In this document: piece after piece, positions 23,034 to 34,259 of the stretch
Layout of the letters: the number at the start of each line of letters is the position of its first letter
Numbering within the stretch: the stretch's first letter is position 1
NCBI GenBank assembly: GCA_002695035.1
Contig: NZNU01000060.1
Location: forward strand, 10,126-58,097
Length of the DNA stretch: 47,972 bases
Direction: 5' to 3'
Source: Micavibrio sp.
Lineage (GTDB): Bacteria > Pseudomonadota > Alphaproteobacteria > Micavibrionales > Micavibrionaceae
Notes under the pieces: model-generated
The model's input: the letters and a program-made list of their open reading frames with translations, nothing else
Database searches by the model: none
What the model was told of the DNA's origin: nothing
Position numbers and translations under genes: made by a program

Positions 23034-23975
23034 TTAAGCAGCAATTTTGATATGCTGCAAGCGTCTTTGTTGTAATGTTTTGTTTTTCAGTTTTCTCCTT
23101 TTTTCTAGAATTGCATTTCCCCTGCCAAAGTAAACATCGGCAGGCGTAAGGTTATCAAGACTTTCGTGATAGCGTTGATGATTGTAATACGCGATAAACT
23201 CACCAATATCGTATTCAAGATGGCTCGGCAGATAATGGTTGTTCAGCAGGACGCGGTTTTTAAGGGTTTGATGCCAACGCTCGATCTTGCCTTGTGTTTG
23301 CGGGTGATACGGCTTGCCGCGCACATGGTTCATGCCCTTGGCTTTCAAGAAGTCGGCCAGATCGCTTGCCACGTATGACGTGGCGTTATCACAGCCCGAA
23401 GCATCAAGATCCAGTTCAAGCGTATCGGTCACATCACTGGCCTTCATGGTGGTACAAAGCTTCCATGCGATGATATAGCGCGAGAAATCATCAAGCACGG
23501 TGGAGAGATAATACCAGCCCCAGCCAATGATCTTGAAGTAGGTGAAATCCGTTTGCCATTGCTGGTTTACGCGCTCCGGCTTATCCTTGAACTCATTAGC
23601 AGCCTTGATAACCACGAAGGCCGGGCTGGTGATCAGATCCTGCTCTTTGAGCAAGCGATAGACGCTCGCCTCGGACACAAAATAGCCTTTCGTATCCGTA
23701 AAACGCACAGCCAGCTCTCGCGGGGATAGCTCAGGGCATTCGAGTGCCAGCTCGATAATCTGATCCCTTATCTTATCAGGGATGCGGTTCCACACATGAG
23801 ACGGAGTTGAAGGCTTATCAGTCAAAGCTTCAAAGCCGCCTTCAAGGTATTTATCATACCAGCGGTAAAAGGTTGGGCGCGATATGCCGATTTTATCAAG
23901 CGTCTCACGCGCACAAAGATGGGATTGTTCCACGGTGCGGATAATCTCAAGCTTTTCTGATGCAGAGTATCTCAT
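23034..23975 (-). CDS. IS3-family transposase OrfB (DDE integrase)
   Basis: The 313-aa protein has an N-terminal helix-turn-helix (CARETLDKIGISRPTFYRWY) and an rve integrase core with catalytic Asp in QWQTDFTYF, Asp in SGCDNATSY and Glu in GKIERWHQTLK. The C-terminal YYNHQRYHESLDNLTPADVY is typical of the family. It follows orfA after 5 nt, so translation may be coupled or use frameshifting. Complete. Confidence 0.9.
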   Translation of the reverse strand: MRYSASEKLEIIRTVEQSHLCARETLDKIGISRPTFYRWYDKYLEGGFEALTDKPSTPSHVWNRIPDKIRDQIIELALECPELSPRELAVRFTDTKGYFVSEASVYRLLKEQDLITSPAFVVIKAANEFKDKPERVNQQWQTDFTYFKIIGWGWYYLSTVLDDFSRYIIAWKLCTTMKASDVTDTLELDLDASGCDNATSYVASDLADFLKAKGMNHVRGKPYHPQTQGKIERWHQTLKNRVLLNNHYLPSHLEYDIGEFIAYYNHQRYHESLDNLTPADVYFGRGNAILEKRRKLKNKTLQQRRLQHIKIAA

Positions 23976-23980
23976 ATACT

Positions 23981-24343
23981 TTACTCCCCATCCCCGATCA
24001 TGCTTTTTTTGAGAAGGCGAAGCTCTAGCGTTTGCTCAGCAACAACCTCCTTCAAGACCCGCGCTTCTTGGCGCAAAGTCTTGACTTCATCTGTTGTCGC
24101 CGAACGCGCTGTATCACCAGCTAAACGCTGCTTGCCGGCCTCAAGAAATTCTTTTGACCAACTGTAATACAGACTCTGGGCAATGCTCTCAACGCGGCAT
24201 AACTCCGCTATGCTCGTCTCACCGCGCAAGCCGGCTATCACAATCCTGATTTTTTCTTCTGCTGAGTAGAGTTTACGCGTAGAACGGCGAATATTCTTCA
24301 CCAGTTTTTCCGCTTCTGATTTATTGTGTTGTTTTGGTTTCAT
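23981..24343 (-). CDS. IS3-family OrfA (helix-turn-helix protein)
   Basis: The 120-aa protein has the transposase_8-type helix-turn-helix (YSAEEKIRIVIAGLRGETSI, then AELCRVESIAQSLYYSWSKE) followed by a leucine-zipper-like coil (VKTLRQEARVLKEVVAEQTL). The start at 24343 is chosen because AAGGA lies 6 nt before it; ATGs further upstream have no ribosome-binding site. Provides DNA binding for OrfB. Confidence 0.85.
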   Translation of the reverse strand: MKPKQHNKSEAEKLVKNIRRSTRKLYSAEEKIRIVIAGLRGETSIAELCRVESIAQSLYYSWSKEFLEAGKQRLAGDTARSATTDEVKTLRQEARVLKEVVAEQTLELRLLKKSMIGDGE

Positions 24344-24430
24344 CTTCATTCCTTCGTCATTACGATGTAACCAAAACTCTCCTTTACGCAAGACCTCTAT
24401 TCTGTCTCATAGGTTCTGACGGGGGACAGG

Positions 24431-25174
24431 CTTGGATACGCCTTCACCGATGAGTTTAGTGTGTTTGGGGGCGTTCATAAAGGGTTTGCGCCGCCCTCTC
24501 CTAGTAGTACCAATGATGATAACGAAGAGAGTATAAATTATGAGTTAGGAGGACGTTATAACGGCAATATTCTCAATCTAGAATTGGTTGGTTTTTTTAA
24601 CGACTATTCAAATCTTCTTGGGGAATGTACTTTGTCTTCTGGTTGCAGCGGTGGAGCAACAGGTGAGCAATTTAATGCGGGTGAAGTTGATGCTTATGGG
24701 GTAGAATTTTCTTTGGGTTATGATGCTGCGCCTGTATTCAATGTTCGCAATGATATTAGCTTGCCTATTAATTTTAATTATACTTACACACAAGCAGAAT
24801 TTCAGAATAGCTTTGTAAGTGCATTTGACGAATGGGGCAATGTTACGGCTGGGGATGAATTACCCTATATTCCTGAGCATCAGTTTTTCGTGTCTGCAGG
24901 TGTTGTAGCTCCAAAATGGGAGGTGCATGTAGCCGGAAAATATGTTGATGAGATGCGCACACAAGCTGGTAGCGGCTCTATCCCAAGTGGTCAGGGTACA
25001 GACAAACATTTCGTCGTAGATGTAGCAGGAGAATATGAAATATTTGAAAATACACGATTGTTCGGAACAGTAGACAATCTCTTTGATAAAGAATATGTTG
25101 CCGCTCGAAGACCCGCCGGTGCAAGACCAGGCAAACCGCTGACTGCATTGGCTGGGTTAAAGTTTGAATTTTAA
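24431..25174 (+). pseudogene. C-terminal fragment of a TonB-dependent receptor
   Basis: The frame is open directly from the IS3 boundary (GYAFTDEFSVFGGVHKGFAP) and contains typical barrel strands: YNGNILNLELVGFFNDYSNL, VDAYGVEFSLGYD, YIPEHQFFVSAGV and TVDNLFDKEYVAARR, ending in LAGLKFEF with the terminal Phe for outer-membrane insertion. About 250 residues remain; the plug and most of the barrel are gone. The best match in style is the ferric-citrate (FecA-like) group. The first internal start would be GTG at 24461, but no functional product is expected. Confidence 0.75.
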
Positions 25175-25306
25175 AGCAAGTCTTTTTTAAAAAGTTAAGT
25201 TTTTAAAGCGAAGAATTTGTCTTGTCTTTGTTCTGAATAATTTTCAAAACAATTTATACTTAAGCCTTATATAAATCGATGTTCTCTTCAATAATTAGGC
25301 TTAAGA

Positions 25307-26191
25307 TTAATGGGCATCGTCACACTTTTCATCTTCGAACTCTAGCGTTGAATGCTCAATATGATATTCGTCGTGCAGGTGAGTTTTTATTGCTGCTTTA
25401 ACGCTTTCCATGCGACCAACTTCAGAGAGAACGACATGCGCCTCTAAAGCATTTCTGTTTTCATCAATCTGCCAAATATGAACATGGTGTACATTATTTA
25501 CGCCATCTATGGTTTCCATAGATTGAACAACATCGTTGAGGTCTATGCCTTCAGGTGTTCCTTCCATCAGAAGATGAATGACTTTCGGGATCTCAACAAT
25601 GCCGTGATAAAGGACATATCCAGCAATTAGCAAGGTCATTGCAGCGTCCGTCCAAATCCAGCCATACAGCAAAATCAGTGTTCCGGCTATAATCACGCCC
25701 ACGGATGCAAGCGCATCTGTTAAATTGTGAAGAAATGCCGCCCTGATATTCATGCTGTTTTTGGACTGGCTGTATGTTAGTAGAGCCGTAAAAACATCAA
25801 CGACCAGTGCTATTCCGGCGACTATAACAATAGTCCATCCAGCAATAGGCTCTGGCGTGATAAAACGCATAATCGCTTCATAACAAAGGTAAAGCCCAAT
25901 AATAATCAAAGTTGTTAAATTGATTAATGCTGCAACAGTTTCAGCACGTTTATATCCAAAAGTTTTAAATTTATCTGGTGGTTTACGGCCAATACGAATT
26001 GCGACCAAGGCAATTAATAGAGAGGCCGCATCGCTAAAGTTATGCAAAGCGTCAGCAATCAGAGATAAACTACCAGAGATTATGCCTCCAATAATTTGAG
26101 CTAGAGTGAGGAGAATATTTGCTCCTACTGCCCACCATAAGCGTCTCTCACCTATCTCAGATGGATTGCCGTGTGAATGTCCGTGTCCCAT
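25307..26191 (-). CDS. czcD: CDF-family cation exporter (CzcD/ZitB-like)
   Basis: The 294-aa protein has six predicted membrane helices. HxxxD-type metal sites lie in ADALHNFSDAASLL (helix 2) and LHNLTDALASVG (helix 5), and a C-terminal cytoplasmic domain carries VNNVHHVHIWQID and HDEYHIEHSTLEFED. It begins GHGHSHG, a His-rich N-terminus. CDF proteins export Zn/Co/Cd to the periplasm in exchange for protons. It is last in the merR-lspA-CDF-ATPase series on the minus strand, 37 nt after the ATPase gene. Confidence 0.88.
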   Translation of the reverse strand: MGHGHSHGNPSEIGERRLWWAVGANILLTLAQIIGGIISGSLSLIADALHNFSDAASLLIALVAIRIGRKPPDKFKTFGYKRAETVAALINLTTLIIIGLYLCYEAIMRFITPEPIAGWTIVIVAGIALVVDVFTALLTYSQSKNSMNIRAAFLHNLTDALASVGVIIAGTLILLYGWIWTDAAMTLLIAGYVLYHGIVEIPKVIHLLMEGTPEGIDLNDVVQSMETIDGVNNVHHVHIWQIDENRNALEAHVVLSEVGRMESVKAAIKTHLHDEYHIEHSTLEFEDEKCDDAH

Positions 26192-26227
26192 TTTGTTCTT
26201 ACTCTTTTAATTAATGTTCCATAAAAA

Positions 26228-28252
26228 TCATTGGCGATATGCTAATAAGCGTAATGCATTAAAGACAACCACTAACGTACTGCCTTCATGTAGCATTATA
26301 GCAGGACCAATATTCAAACCTAGAATCGTGGCCGGTACCAAGAAGGCAACCATACCCAAACTCATCCATAAATTTTGCTGTATAATGCGGCGCGTTGATC
26401 GGCTTAGTCCGATAGCTAATGGTAAATGATCAAGATTATCAGCCATAAGGGCTATATCTGCAGTTTCTAAAGCGACATCGCTTCCAGCAGCTCCCATCGC
26501 AATCCCAACCGTAGCAGATGCCATCGCAGGCGCATCGTTGACACCATCCCCTACCATTGCAACGCCCCCATCACTTTGCAATCTTTTAATTTCGTTAACT
26601 TTATCCTCGGGCATGAGTTCGCCTCTGGCTTCATCAAGCCCCACTTCTTTAGCCACTGCGTCTGCGACATGCTGATTATCACCGGAAATCATAATCATTT
26701 GCTTAATACCAAGCTCTCTCAACTTCGATATTGTTCGCTTTGCTGCTTCGCGCGGAGTATCCATCAATCCGATAACACCTAAATATCGATTCCCACGCCG
26801 AATAATCATCGTGGTACGACCATTTTCTTCAAGACGCGCAGCTATATTGCGTATTTCATCGGGAAGCGGAGTGCCCTCGACTTCTTCAAATAAATCATCT
26901 TTACCGATATGAACCAATTCACCCTCAACAACCGCTTGAATTCCTCGTCCGGTGATACTTTTCAAATCTGTTGCGATTAGATCATCTTTCAAACTCGAAG
27001 AAGTGGAATCGGCGATTGCCAACAATCGTTCTTTGCCATCCCGGACGACTGCTTTGGCTAATGGATGCTTGCTTAAATCCTCCACCGCAATTGTGGTTCT
27101 AAGCAACTCCTGTTCATCAATGCCTTCTCCTGTGCGTATATCGACTACTTTTGGTTCGCCTTCGGTTAGTGTTCCTGTTTTATCAAAAGCAACGGCATCA
27201 AGCATACCTAGCCTTTCTAATGGGCCGCCCCCTTTAATTAATATGCCCCCTTTTGCTGCGCGTGCAACACCGCTAAGAACCGCACTAGGTGTTGCTATTG
27301 CCAAAGCGCAAGGGCTAGCGGCCACTAGCACCGCCATCGCACGATAAAAAGATTCACTGAAATTTTCGTCCAATACAAGCGGCGCAAACAACAAAATAAC
27401 AACCAAAATAATAACTGAAGGTACAAAGTATTTTTCAAATTTTTTTGTAAATTTTTGAGTTGGTGATACGCGTGTTTCGGCTTCACTAACCATCGTTACC
27501 ACACGAGAGAGTGTATTTTCTGAGGCAATTTTCGTAACCTGTATTTCCAATGCTCCCGCTTGATTGATTGTTCCTGCATATACGCGATGGTTTTGAGACA
27601 ATGATTCTGGATCTTCAGCAGCACGTTTTACATCATTGACTGGTTGCTTATCTACAGGAACACTCTCGCCGGTAATTGGAGCCTGATTAACACTTGACTC
27701 TCCCAAGATGACAAAGCCATCGGCAGGAACACGTTCATCGGGTTTAACAACCACAATGTCACCAATAATAAGCTCTTCAACTGGTATTTCTGTTTCATTT
27801 CCATTTCGTCGAACACGAGCTGTTCTCGGGGCTAATTCGGACAGTTCTTCAATCGCACGCTTCGCACGTCCCATTGCATAACCTTCCAAGGCATGACCTA
27901 TGCTAAACAAGAATAATAAAAGCGCACCTTCAGCCCAAGCACCTAATGTTGCCGCGCCAGCAGCGGCCACAAGCATTAAAAAGTCAATCTCAAACTTACC
28001 CGCTCTGATTTTATCAATCGCTTCTGTAACAGTATAATAGCCACCACAAACATATGCAGTGATATAGAACAGCAAAGATATCTCGTCAGAAAATTCTGTA
28101 AAAGTTTCCAGCAACCATCCACTTGAAAGAAATACACCACTCAAAATAGCAAAGATCAATTCACTACGAGCAACGAAAAGTCCACCATGGACATGGTCAT
28201 TGCCATTTTTGATCTCGCTTTTCTTGTCTTTGTGTGAATGTCCGTGTCCCAT
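26228..28252 (-). CDS. P1B-4-type heavy-metal ATPase (Co/Zn/Cd export)
   Basis: The 674-aa ATPase has TGES in the actuator domain, the phosphorylation motif DKTGTLTEG, and GDGVNDAPAMASATVGIAMG. In the transport helices it carries SPC (VAASPCALAIATPSA) rather than CPC, and HEGST in the last helix. These are the P1B-4 subgroup markers, which mostly move Co(II) and sometimes Zn, Ni or Cd. Consistent with that subgroup there is no N-terminal HMA domain, only a short His-rich stretch. The start overlaps the upstream CDF-like stop by one base (TAATG). Cobalt preference is inferred from motif class. Confidence 0.88.
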   Translation of the reverse strand: MGHGHSHKDKKSEIKNGNDHVHGGLFVARSELIFAILSGVFLSSGWLLETFTEFSDEISLLFYITAYVCGGYYTVTEAIDKIRAGKFEIDFLMLVAAAGAATLGAWAEGALLLFLFSIGHALEGYAMGRAKRAIEELSELAPRTARVRRNGNETEIPVEELIIGDIVVVKPDERVPADGFVILGESSVNQAPITGESVPVDKQPVNDVKRAAEDPESLSQNHRVYAGTINQAGALEIQVTKIASENTLSRVVTMVSEAETRVSPTQKFTKKFEKYFVPSVIILVVILLFAPLVLDENFSESFYRAMAVLVAASPCALAIATPSAVLSGVARAAKGGILIKGGGPLERLGMLDAVAFDKTGTLTEGEPKVVDIRTGEGIDEQELLRTTIAVEDLSKHPLAKAVVRDGKERLLAIADSTSSSLKDDLIATDLKSITGRGIQAVVEGELVHIGKDDLFEEVEGTPLPDEIRNIAARLEENGRTTMIIRRGNRYLGVIGLMDTPREAAKRTISKLRELGIKQMIMISGDNQHVADAVAKEVGLDEARGELMPEDKVNEIKRLQSDGGVAMVGDGVNDAPAMASATVGIAMGAAGSDVALETADIALMADNLDHLPLAIGLSRSTRRIIQQNLWMSLGMVAFLVPATILGLNIGPAIMLHEGSTLVVVFNALRLLAYRQ

Positions 28253-28878
28253 TAACTTCTACTCTCTTTTAATTCTTTGCGGGCTTGTAAAATGATTTTG
28301 ACCGAGGAATGCATAAATAACCCTGCAATAATAAATGCAACGACAATATCGGGCCATACCGTGCCGCTTGCAAAAACACCTAAACCTGCCAAAATTACAG
28401 CTATATTACCTATTGCATCATTTCGGCTACACAACCAAACCGATTTTATATTGGAGTCGCCTTCACGATATTTTAAAAGCAAAAAGACACTAATCATATT
28501 GGCAATGAATGCGAGAACACCGATACCGCTCATTGTCATCGGCTCAGGCTCTCCGATTACAATTGTGCGATAAAGCGTAAAACACAAAACAAATAAAGCC
28601 ATTGCTCCAAGGCTTAAACCTTTTAACAAAGCCGCTTTTGCTCTTAATTCCAGCGATTTTCCTAAAACCAAGAGTGTGATTCCATAGGTTGCAGTGTCTC
28701 CCAGAAAATCAAGGGCATCGGCTTTTAGCGCTGTAGAGTCAGCTAAAAATCCTGCAATAATTTCAACACAAAACATCACGCCATTAATTGCAACAATAAT
28801 CCAAAGGATGCGTTTATACGTTTGTGTCATACCATCAAAATTTTGATTGCCACATGAGTCGCCACAATTATCAGCCAT
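28252..28878 (-). CDS. CDF-like cation transporter, short form
   Basis: A 208-aa membrane protein; the start is placed at 28878 (MADNCGDSCG) because GGGAAC precedes it and it overlaps the lspA stop by 8 nt. It has about six helices with CDF-like motifs in which the usual His is replaced (KADALDFLGDTATYG and CSRNDAIGNIAVILAG). It lacks the cytoplasmic C-terminal domain. The N-terminal CGDSCG may bind metal. Transporters of this type travel with lspA and MerR genes in Cd/Pb/Zn islands. Substrate uncertain. Confidence 0.8.
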   Translation of the reverse strand: MADNCGDSCGNQNFDGMTQTYKRILWIIVAINGVMFCVEIIAGFLADSTALKADALDFLGDTATYGITLLVLGKSLELRAKAALLKGLSLGAMALFVLCFTLYRTIVIGEPEPMTMSGIGVLAFIANMISVFLLLKYREGDSNIKSVWLCSRNDAIGNIAVILAGLGVFASGTVWPDIVVAFIIAGLFMHSSVKIILQARKELKESRS

Positions 28879-29386
28879 AATTTTTGTTCCCTTTATTATT
28901 TGAATGTTCGGGACTTTTAAGTTCATAATATATTAGCAATGATACCCCTATAAAAATAACACTGTCTGTTAAATTAAAGGCTGGCCAGTGATATCCGGCA
29001 AAATGGAAGTCCAAGATATCTATCACATAACCATAGTACAGCCGTTCAAATGTATTGCCTAAAGCGCCGCCGATAATCAGTCCCAGAGCGCAGGCTACCC
29101 ATAGTGATTTCGTCCGCAAAAGCCAGATGAAAAAGAATCCTGTAATGATAAAGGCCGAAATTGAGAGCAGCCATTTGCCATACGCCAGATCCTGTAGCAT
29201 CCCAAAACTGATACCATCATTGCCCGTCCAGACCAGATTAAAAAACGGCGTGATTTTTACGAACCCCTCGGAGTTTTGTATGTAGAACGAAACAGCATGT
29301 TCGGTCATGCGGTCTATAAGAATGACTGAAACAGCCAATAATATCGCCAAAATCTGAAACCGGAATTTTAAGAAAAAGTTTTTCAT
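28871..29386 (-). CDS. lspA: Signal peptidase II (LspA), metal-island form
   Basis: The 171-aa protein has four predicted helices. The catalytic Asp pair lies in GNTFERLYYGYVIDILDFHF and FNLTDSVIFIGV. It cleaves prolipoprotein signal peptides. An lspA copy is a regular companion of CDF and P-type ATPase genes in pbr/cad-type operons, where its benefit is not well explained. It overlaps both neighbours by a few bases (ATGA with merR upstream). Confidence 0.85.
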   Translation of the reverse strand: MKNFFLKFRFQILAILLAVSVILIDRMTEHAVSFYIQNSEGFVKITPFFNLVWTGNDGISFGMLQDLAYGKWLLSISAFIITGFFFIWLLRTKSLWVACALGLIIGGALGNTFERLYYGYVIDILDFHFAGYHWPAFNLTDSVIFIGVSLLIYYELKSPEHSNNKGNKNYG

Positions 29387-29805
29387 GCGTTCTCTTTGTT
29401 TTTAGGGGAACTGAGCGCCTCAATAATACGGCATGTTGAGGTTTTGTTATTTGGACAGGCATTAATCATTGTACTCAGTTCCGTTTCCAAAGCCGTAAGG
29501 CTCGCTTTACTCTTTTTAATATTTTCCAGATGCCGCTTTGCAATAGCACTGGCCTTTTCGCAGGAGGCATCTGGATTTTCGCTTAACTCAAAAAGCTCAC
29601 GAATATCTTCAATGGAAAAACCAAGTTCACGTCCACGCCGTATAAAAATCAAGCGATCAATATGATGTTCATTATAAAGCCTGTGATTGCCGTTCGTTCG
29701 TTTAGGGGGCGGCAATAATCCAATCTCTTCATAGTGCCTAATCGTCTGAAGTTTACAGCCGCTCTTTCGGGATAATGCGCCAATCGCTAGTTTTTGTGCC
29801 TGCAT
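29383..29805 (-). CDS. MerR-family metal-responsive regulator (CadR/PbrR-like)
   Basis: The start at 29805 is chosen over the longer frame because AAGGAG lies just before it. The 140-aa protein has the MerR helix-turn-helix and wing (IGALSRKSGCKLQTIRHYEE, then NGNHRLYNEHHIDRLIFIRR), a dimerisation helix, and Cys at ASCEKAS plus C-terminal CPNNKTSTC as likely metal ligands. Such proteins untwist promoters with long spacers when metal binds. It is first in the operon with lspA, the CDF genes and the ATPase. The inducing metal (Pb, Cd, Zn or Co) cannot be told from sequence. Confidence 0.85.
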   Translation of the reverse strand: MQAQKLAIGALSRKSGCKLQTIRHYEEIGLLPPPKRTNGNHRLYNEHHIDRLIFIRRGRELGFSIEDIRELFELSENPDASCEKASAIAKRHLENIKKSKASLTALETELSTMINACPNNKTSTCRIIEALSSPKNKENA

Positions 29806-29824
29806 AATATTCTCCTTAAAAAAA

Positions 29825-29845
29825 AATCTACAATAGTTGTAGATT
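29825..29845. promoter_or_regulatory. MerR-type operator between two divergent genes
   Basis: aatctacaa-tag-ttgtagatt is a perfect 9-bp dyad, 20 bp before the merR start and about 52 bp before the divergent periplasmic gene. The spacing is typical of MerR-family sites, and it could control both directions. The exact -35/-10 boxes are not clear. Confidence 0.65.
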
Positions 29846-29897
29846 TTATACGAAAAGCACGATAAAAAGACAAGGCACAAACAAAAGGAGATTCACT

Positions 29898-30341
29898 ATG
29901 AAACGAAAATTTATAATGCCTTTGGCTGTAGCTGGAGCGCTGTTGAGCTTTCCAGTTGCTGGTGTAATGGCACAAGCGCAGGACGCACCGCAAACACAGA
30001 CCCAACAGCAAGCGCCCTGGCAAGACATGACAGGTAAGGATAATAACATGATGGGCAGCATGGATAATATGCACATGGGATGCACTGGCATGAAAAATTG
30101 CCCCTGTCCCATGATGCGTGGTCAAGGGCCGATGGCTCCGGTTGATAAATTGACGGAAAATCATGTTCGCACCATGCTTGAAAATGATCTTTCGTGGCAG
30201 GGAAACAGCCGCCTCAAAGTCGGGGATGTGAAAACAGGCGAAGACGGCAATATTATCGGCGATATTCTGACACAGGACGGAACACTCGTTGATCGTTGGA
30301 GCGTTGACCCTGATAACGGTTCCATGCAGCGCGTCCAGTAA
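29898..30341 (+). CDS. Secreted Met/His/Cys-rich protein, putative periplasmic metal binder
   Basis: The 147-aa protein has a signal peptide cleaved near VMAQAQ and a central segment crowded with potential metal ligands: NNMMGSMDNMHMGCTGMKNC followed by PCPMMRG. The C-terminal part (about 85-147) forms a small domain with NRLKVGDV-like strands and DGTLVDRWSVDPDNG, resembling a PepSY-type repeat, though this is weak. AAAGGAG precedes the ATG. It is divergent from merR across the shared operator and ends at a strong terminator. A sensor or buffer role is inferred. Confidence 0.65.
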   Translation: MKRKFIMPLAVAGALLSFPVAGVMAQAQDAPQTQTQQQAPWQDMTGKDNNMMGSMDNMHMGCTGMKNCPCPMMRGQGPMAPVDKLTENHVRTMLENDLSWQGNSRLKVGDVKTGEDGNIIGDILTQDGTLVDRWSVDPDNGSMQRVQ

Positions 30342-30361
30342 AAAAAGTACTGTTCCGATAT

Positions 30362-30391
30362 AAACTGCTGTGCACCAAGCACAGCAGTTTT
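30362..30391. terminator. Bidirectional terminator
   Basis: A perfect 12-bp stem (30362-30373 with 30379-30390) rich in A at one side and T at the other lies between two convergent genes, so it can end transcripts from both sides. Confidence 0.8.
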
Positions 30392-30401
30392 GCATTTCTT
30401 T

Positions 30402-30788
30402 TTAATCATTGGCTTGAGAATTCGCAAATTCATTGACAACACAACTATCGAGCACCTTCATAGAAAGCTGATGGGCTTCTTGATTTAAAGGTTCTAACTT
30501 TATTCCGAGCCTATCAGTCGCTTTGCGGACAATTTCACCTTTACATGGAATTTCTACAATTGAGTCCTGTAGCTTAAACTTTAAAATCAGTTCTAATTCC
30601 TGATTTTGTGAAAACATGCGAGGATCAGCGACAATTTGAACACCACCCATTGACCAATCAACAATAGGATAAATTGTAGAGTCAATAATGCAGACAGAGC
30701 ACGGCAACACAAAACGATTATGGGCTCTTGGTACATGTTCTTGCTCTCCTATTTCAGAGGGGCGCCTATGATGATGGTTTTGTCTCAT
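30402..30788 (-). CDS. PilZ-domain protein
   Basis: The 128-aa protein has the c-di-GMP-binding layout: a basic stretch with Arg residues (VPRAHNRFVLP) and then DWSMGGVQI, which matches D/NxSxxG, followed by beta strands including ELILKFKL and IPCKGEIVRK. It sits 3 nt after the small periplasmic gene at the end of the czc operon. That hints at a link between second-messenger signalling and metal efflux or surface behaviour. The Arg spacing is not canonical, so binding is not assured. Confidence 0.7.
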   Translation of the reverse strand: MRQNHHHRRPSEIGEQEHVPRAHNRFVLPCSVCIIDSTIYPIVDWSMGGVQIVADPRMFSQNQELELILKFKLQDSIVEIPCKGEIVRKATDRLGIKLEPLNQEAHQLSMKVLDSCVVNEFANSQAND

Positions 30789-30791
30789 TTT

Positions 30792-31040
30792 TTACCCTTT
30801 TTCACTTTCTTTATCTTGACGCGCTTGCCTTTTTTCAAAAATTTCGACACGTACTTCTTTTTTACATTCCAGACGTTTTTTAACTGATCTATAGCGGGAT
30901 TTTAGGCAGCGCTGTTGCTCGATACTGCTAAAGCGAGGCATTTCTTTTATTTGCTCCGGCGTATAATCCCTTACGTCAGCTTGTGCACTTCCAACTCCAA
31001 TGGTTAGCGCGGCTGCGGTTATTAACATTGATGTTTTCAT
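30792..31040 (-). CDS. Small secreted basic protein in the czc operon
   Basis: An 82-aa protein with a signal peptide cleaved near AQA-DV, then a lysine- and arginine-rich helical region with two cysteines (QRCLKSRY and RLECKKE) that could form a disulphide. It lies 14 nt after czcA. No recognised family. Confidence 0.6.
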   Translation of the reverse strand: MKTSMLITAAALTIGVGSAQADVRDYTPEQIKEMPRFSSIEQQRCLKSRYRSVKKRLECKKEVRVEIFEKRQARQDKESEKG

Positions 31041-31054
31041 AGTTTTTTCTCCTT

Positions 31055-34243
<3,189 letters not shown>

Positions 34244-34259
34244 CTATATAGCTTCAATT

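Larger units (their letters stand above)
22960..24428 (-). mobile_element. IS3-family insertion sequence (about 1.47 kb)
   Basis: Imperfect terminal inverted repeats start TGTCC at both ends: tgtccgtcgtcaaatg... at 22960, and on the minus strand TGTCCCCCGTCAGAAC... from 24428. Both contain TGAGACA about 20 nt inside. The element encodes orfA and orfB. Flanking triplets (aat and ggc) do not match, so no target duplication is present, consistent with a rearrangement or deletion after insertion. Confidence 0.75.

Noticed and set aside
25259-25305. 9-bp inverted repeat (cttaagcct / aggcttaag) between the receptor fragment and czcD
   Set aside because: The spacer is long, there is no T run, and both flanking genes converge on it, so neither a terminator nor an operator is well supported.
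26228-28252. Calling the P-type ATPase ZntA/CadA
   Set aside because: The transport motif is SPC with HEGST in the last helix and no HMA domain, which fits P1B-4 and not the CPC-bearing Zn/Cd/Pb group.
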